From assembly GCA_019348095.1 (NCBI GenBank), contig JAHWKC010000118.1, positions 1-6,951 of the forward strand: a stretch of DNA of 6,951 nucleotides. Direction: 5' to 3'. The DNA is from Pseudomonadota bacterium (lineage in GTDB: Bacteria; Pseudomonadota; Gammaproteobacteria; Xanthomonadales; Xanthomonadaceae). Positions 5,701-6,951 of the stretch are shown piece after piece (position 1 is the stretch's first letter; every line of letters begins with the position of its first letter). The position numbers and the translations under genes were made by a program. The notes beneath the pieces are model-generated. The model saw only the letters and a list, made by a program, of their open reading frames with translations, was not told the DNA's origin and did no database searches.

Positions 5701-5828
5701 TGTAGGAGCGGCTTCAGCCGCGAAAAGCCAGGCGCCGGGCCGCCCTCCCGATTCGCGCGAAAAGACACTCGCGAGCTTGCGGGGTCGGCGAGACACGATT
5801 CCGGTTCGCGGCTGAAGCCGCTCCTACA
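5701..5828. repeat. Perfect inverted pair of REP palindromes (BIME-like), GGCTTCAGCC subtype
   Basis: The arms at 5701-5724 and 5805-5828 are perfect reverse complements over 24 bases. Each reads T-GTAGGAGCG followed by a small palindrome GCGGCT-TC-AGCCGC and GAA. The head and tail are shared with the REP pair at 3621-3725 while the stem differs, so both belong to one superfamily. It lies between two convergent genes, 9 bases after the dehydratase stop and overlapping the last codon and stop of the minus-strand gene. The long cruciform-like stem may act as a bidirectional transcription barrier and protect mRNA 3' ends, although no T-run is present. The 80 bases between the arms show only short local palindromes. 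Confidence 0.9.
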
Positions 5829-6492
5829 GGGGTGGTGGTGGCGGAGCTGGAGCAGCGCTGTTGATGTCGGCCAGCCGGTGCAGGCCTTCGCCCAGCAGCA
5901 AGCGGGTCACTGCGGCGCGCTCGGCAAGCGGACGGGCTTGCAGTTGCTCCAGCAACCAGCCGAGTGAGCGACAGCGCGCGTCCTGCGCGCTGCCGTTGAG
6001 GCCGGCGGCGAAGCCGTCGTTGATCAGTGCGGCACGCACGCCGGCGGCCTTCAGGGCCTGCCGCGCGGCGGGTTCATCGTAGGGCTGCGGCGGATGCTGG
6101 GCCGCGCCGATGAAGACCTCTGCCAGCGCGTTGGCGAAATCCTGGCGGCTGGCCGGCCCCAGCCGCGAGGCGGTCGCGTTCAGTCCGGCCAGGCTGCGGT
6201 CGGCCTGCGGATCGAACAGCGCGCACAGCGCCTGCGCCTCGTCGGGCCGCTGCGCACTGCGGTGCACCGCCTGGAACAGGCGATCGACCGCCGCATCCGG
6301 CGCGCGCCGCAGCAGGACCTCGCCATCGGCGGCCAGCAGCGCCGGATCGAAGCCCCAGCTTTGCGACGGCCTGCCCTGCGCTGGCACGTCCTGCAGCGGC
6401 GCAGGCGGCGTCTGCGCAAGGGCGGCCCCGGCGCAGCCGCACAACGACAGGATCAGCAGCCAACGGCGTCCGGCGGCGGTGGGCTTGTGCAT
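5824..6492 (-). CDS. Exported protein of unknown function
   Basis: This 222-aa protein is placed at ATG 6490-6492 because it opens with a typical signal peptide: HK, RR, LLILSLCGCAGAA, then cleavage at ALA/Q (26/27). A longer frame to 6591 would put 33 residues before the signal and is unlikely. The ribosome site is weak (CGGTATCACC before ATG). A possible -10 box TAGATT lies at 6522-6527 on the minus strand. The mature protein is mostly Ala/Leu-rich amphipathic helices with two cysteines, Cys90 and Cys174, that could form a disulfide. It ends in a Pro tail (PAPPPPPL). I recognise no family. LCGC near the signal end is not a good lipobox, so it is probably periplasmic rather than lipidated. 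The stop codon TAG lies inside the REP arm at 5805-5828, so the present C-terminus may have been set by REP insertion. Confidence 0.78.
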   Translation of the reverse strand: MHKPTAAGRRWLLILSLCGCAGAALAQTPPAPLQDVPAQGRPSQSWGFDPALLAADGEVLLRRAPDAAVDRLFQAVHRSAQRPDEAQALCALFDPQADRSLAGLNATASRLGPASRQDFANALAEVFIGAAQHPPQPYDEPAARQALKAAGVRAALINDGFAAGLNGSAQDARCRSLGWLLEQLQARPLAERAAVTRLLLGEGLHRLADINSAAPAPPPPPL

Positions 6493-6574
6493 GGTGATAC
6501 CGGTGGAAGAGGGTGCCTGAGAATCTAGCCCGGACCTGCTGAACCGGACATCTGCGCGCGCCCCGGCCGCTGGC

Positions 6575-6730
6575 TCAGGCGCCGCGATCACCGCGCAGTT
6601 CGCGGGTGGCGCGCGGATCGCCGGCCGCGGCGCGCGCGGCGACCCAGCTGAACAGCACGATCCCGACCATCACCACGCCGGCGCCCAGCAGCGTTCGACC
6701 CTGCGGCCAGGTCTCGCCCAGCCACAGCGC
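6575..6730 (-). pseudogene. 3' remnant of an EamA/DMT-family transporter gene
   Basis: Only the last about 51 codons are present, starting at ALWLGETW and ending GDRGA. The LGE motif followed by a final hydrophobic helix (LLGAGVVMVGIVLF) is the normal end of the second EamA repeat, which comprises the last of ten transmembrane helices. All preceding helices are missing and are replaced by smc sequence in the same frame. The next gene on this strand starts 82 bases downstream, so the transporter was probably the native neighbour of the exported-protein gene. Confidence 0.65.
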
Positions 6731-6951
6731 ACCGAACAGGGTCGCGAACAGGCGCTGGAAATGGCCGTTCACCACGTCGAAGGCGGCGAGGAGCCGCTCG
6801 CGTCCCTCCCGGTTGAGGCTGCCGATCGCCTGGCGCAGGCGCTTGATGGCCTCGACGAGGTCGTCGCGCTCGGCCGCGATCCCGGCATGCTTGGCGTCGA
6901 GCTCCGCGAGCTCCTCCTCGGCGCGCAGGTTCACGGCGCCCAGGCGCCCCC
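6575..6951 (-). CDS. Smc::EamA chimeric reading frame (5' end outside window)
   Basis: One uninterrupted frame enters from the right edge and stops at TGA 6575-6577. Its first about 70 residues are Smc, the ATPase that condenses and segregates chromosomes. It opens with RLGAVNLRAEEELAEL, matching the conserved LGPVNL-AEEY region, then a coiled coil (AERDDLVEAIKRLRQAI), then AAFDVVNGHFQRLFATLFG, matching the conserved F-x-VN-x-F-x-LF-x-LFGGG segment. Instead of the Smc C-terminal ATPase lobe (signature motif and Walker B, about 100 residues), the frame continues with about 50 residues typical of the end of an EamA/DMT transporter: ALWLGETWPQGR, then a membrane helix GAGVVMVGIVLFSW and a short basic tail. 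A GTG at 6934 is internal to Smc and is not a start. As written, the product could not be a working Smc. It may be a rearrangement or an assembly error. Confidence 0.75.
   Translation of the reverse strand, partial: GRLGAVNLRAEEELAELDAKHAGIAAERDDLVEAIKRLRQAIGSLNREGRERLLAAFDVVNGHFQRLFATLFGALWLGETWPQGRTLLGAGVVMVGIVLFSWVAARAAAGDPRATRELRGDRGA

Noticed and set aside
6493..6574. Promoter for the exported-protein gene with TAGATT as -10
   Set aside because: The -35 hexamer at 17-base spacing (TGTCCG) is poor, so it is mentioned only within the gene entry and not listed as a promoter.
6575..6934. A complete small membrane protein of 119 aa starting at GTG 6934
   Set aside because: The frame continues upstream past the GTG with RLGA, matching Smc, so the GTG is an internal Val codon.

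Overview
The window is very GC-rich and looks like chromosome from a Xanthomonadaceae-type gammaproteobacterium such as Lysobacter, Luteimonas or Stenotrophomonas. This is an inference from three things: the codon bias, GTAG-type REP palindromes that begin GTAGGAGCG, and protein sequences resembling that family. No rRNA, tRNA, CRISPR array, transposase or integrase is visible.

Positions 1-3419 (+) hold the distal part of an archaic (Csu / spore-coat-U type) chaperone-usher pilus operon. In order these are the 3' end of a periplasmic chaperone gene, a complete outer-membrane usher, and a complete two-domain spore-coat-U protein that sits where the tip adhesin CsuE sits in Csu operons. The reading frames overlap by 14 and 4 bases, and the two complete genes use GTG starts, so translation is probably coupled. 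The major pilin genes would lie upstream, outside the window.

Positions 3420-3973 contain no convincing protein gene but are rich in structure. A near-consensus sigma-54 promoter (3443-3458) is followed by about 115 bases that fold into three consecutive hairpins. The last is a 13-bp perfect stem with an 8-T tail, a strong intrinsic terminator. This is a good candidate for a sigma-54-dependent small RNA located in the 3' region of the pilus operon. Beyond it lie an inverted REP pair (3621-3725) and three more hairpins.

Positions 3974-4534 (-) encode a Gly/Tyr-rich outer-membrane lipoprotein of unknown function. Divergent from it, 4699-5691 (+) encodes a PLP fold-type II serine/threonine dehydratase or serine racemase, with a -10-like box placed for a leaderless mRNA. 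A perfect inverted REP pair (5701-5828) separates this gene from a convergent minus-strand gene (5824-6492) for an exported protein of unknown function. The REP itself supplies that gene's stop codon.

At the right end (6575-6951, -) there is one open frame whose N-terminal part is chromosome-condensation protein Smc and whose C-terminal part is the tail of an EamA/DMT transporter. The two are joined in frame at residues LFATLFG. This is either a real rearrangement breakpoint or an assembly chimera. The two most interesting items are the sigma-54 sRNA candidate and the Smc::EamA junction.
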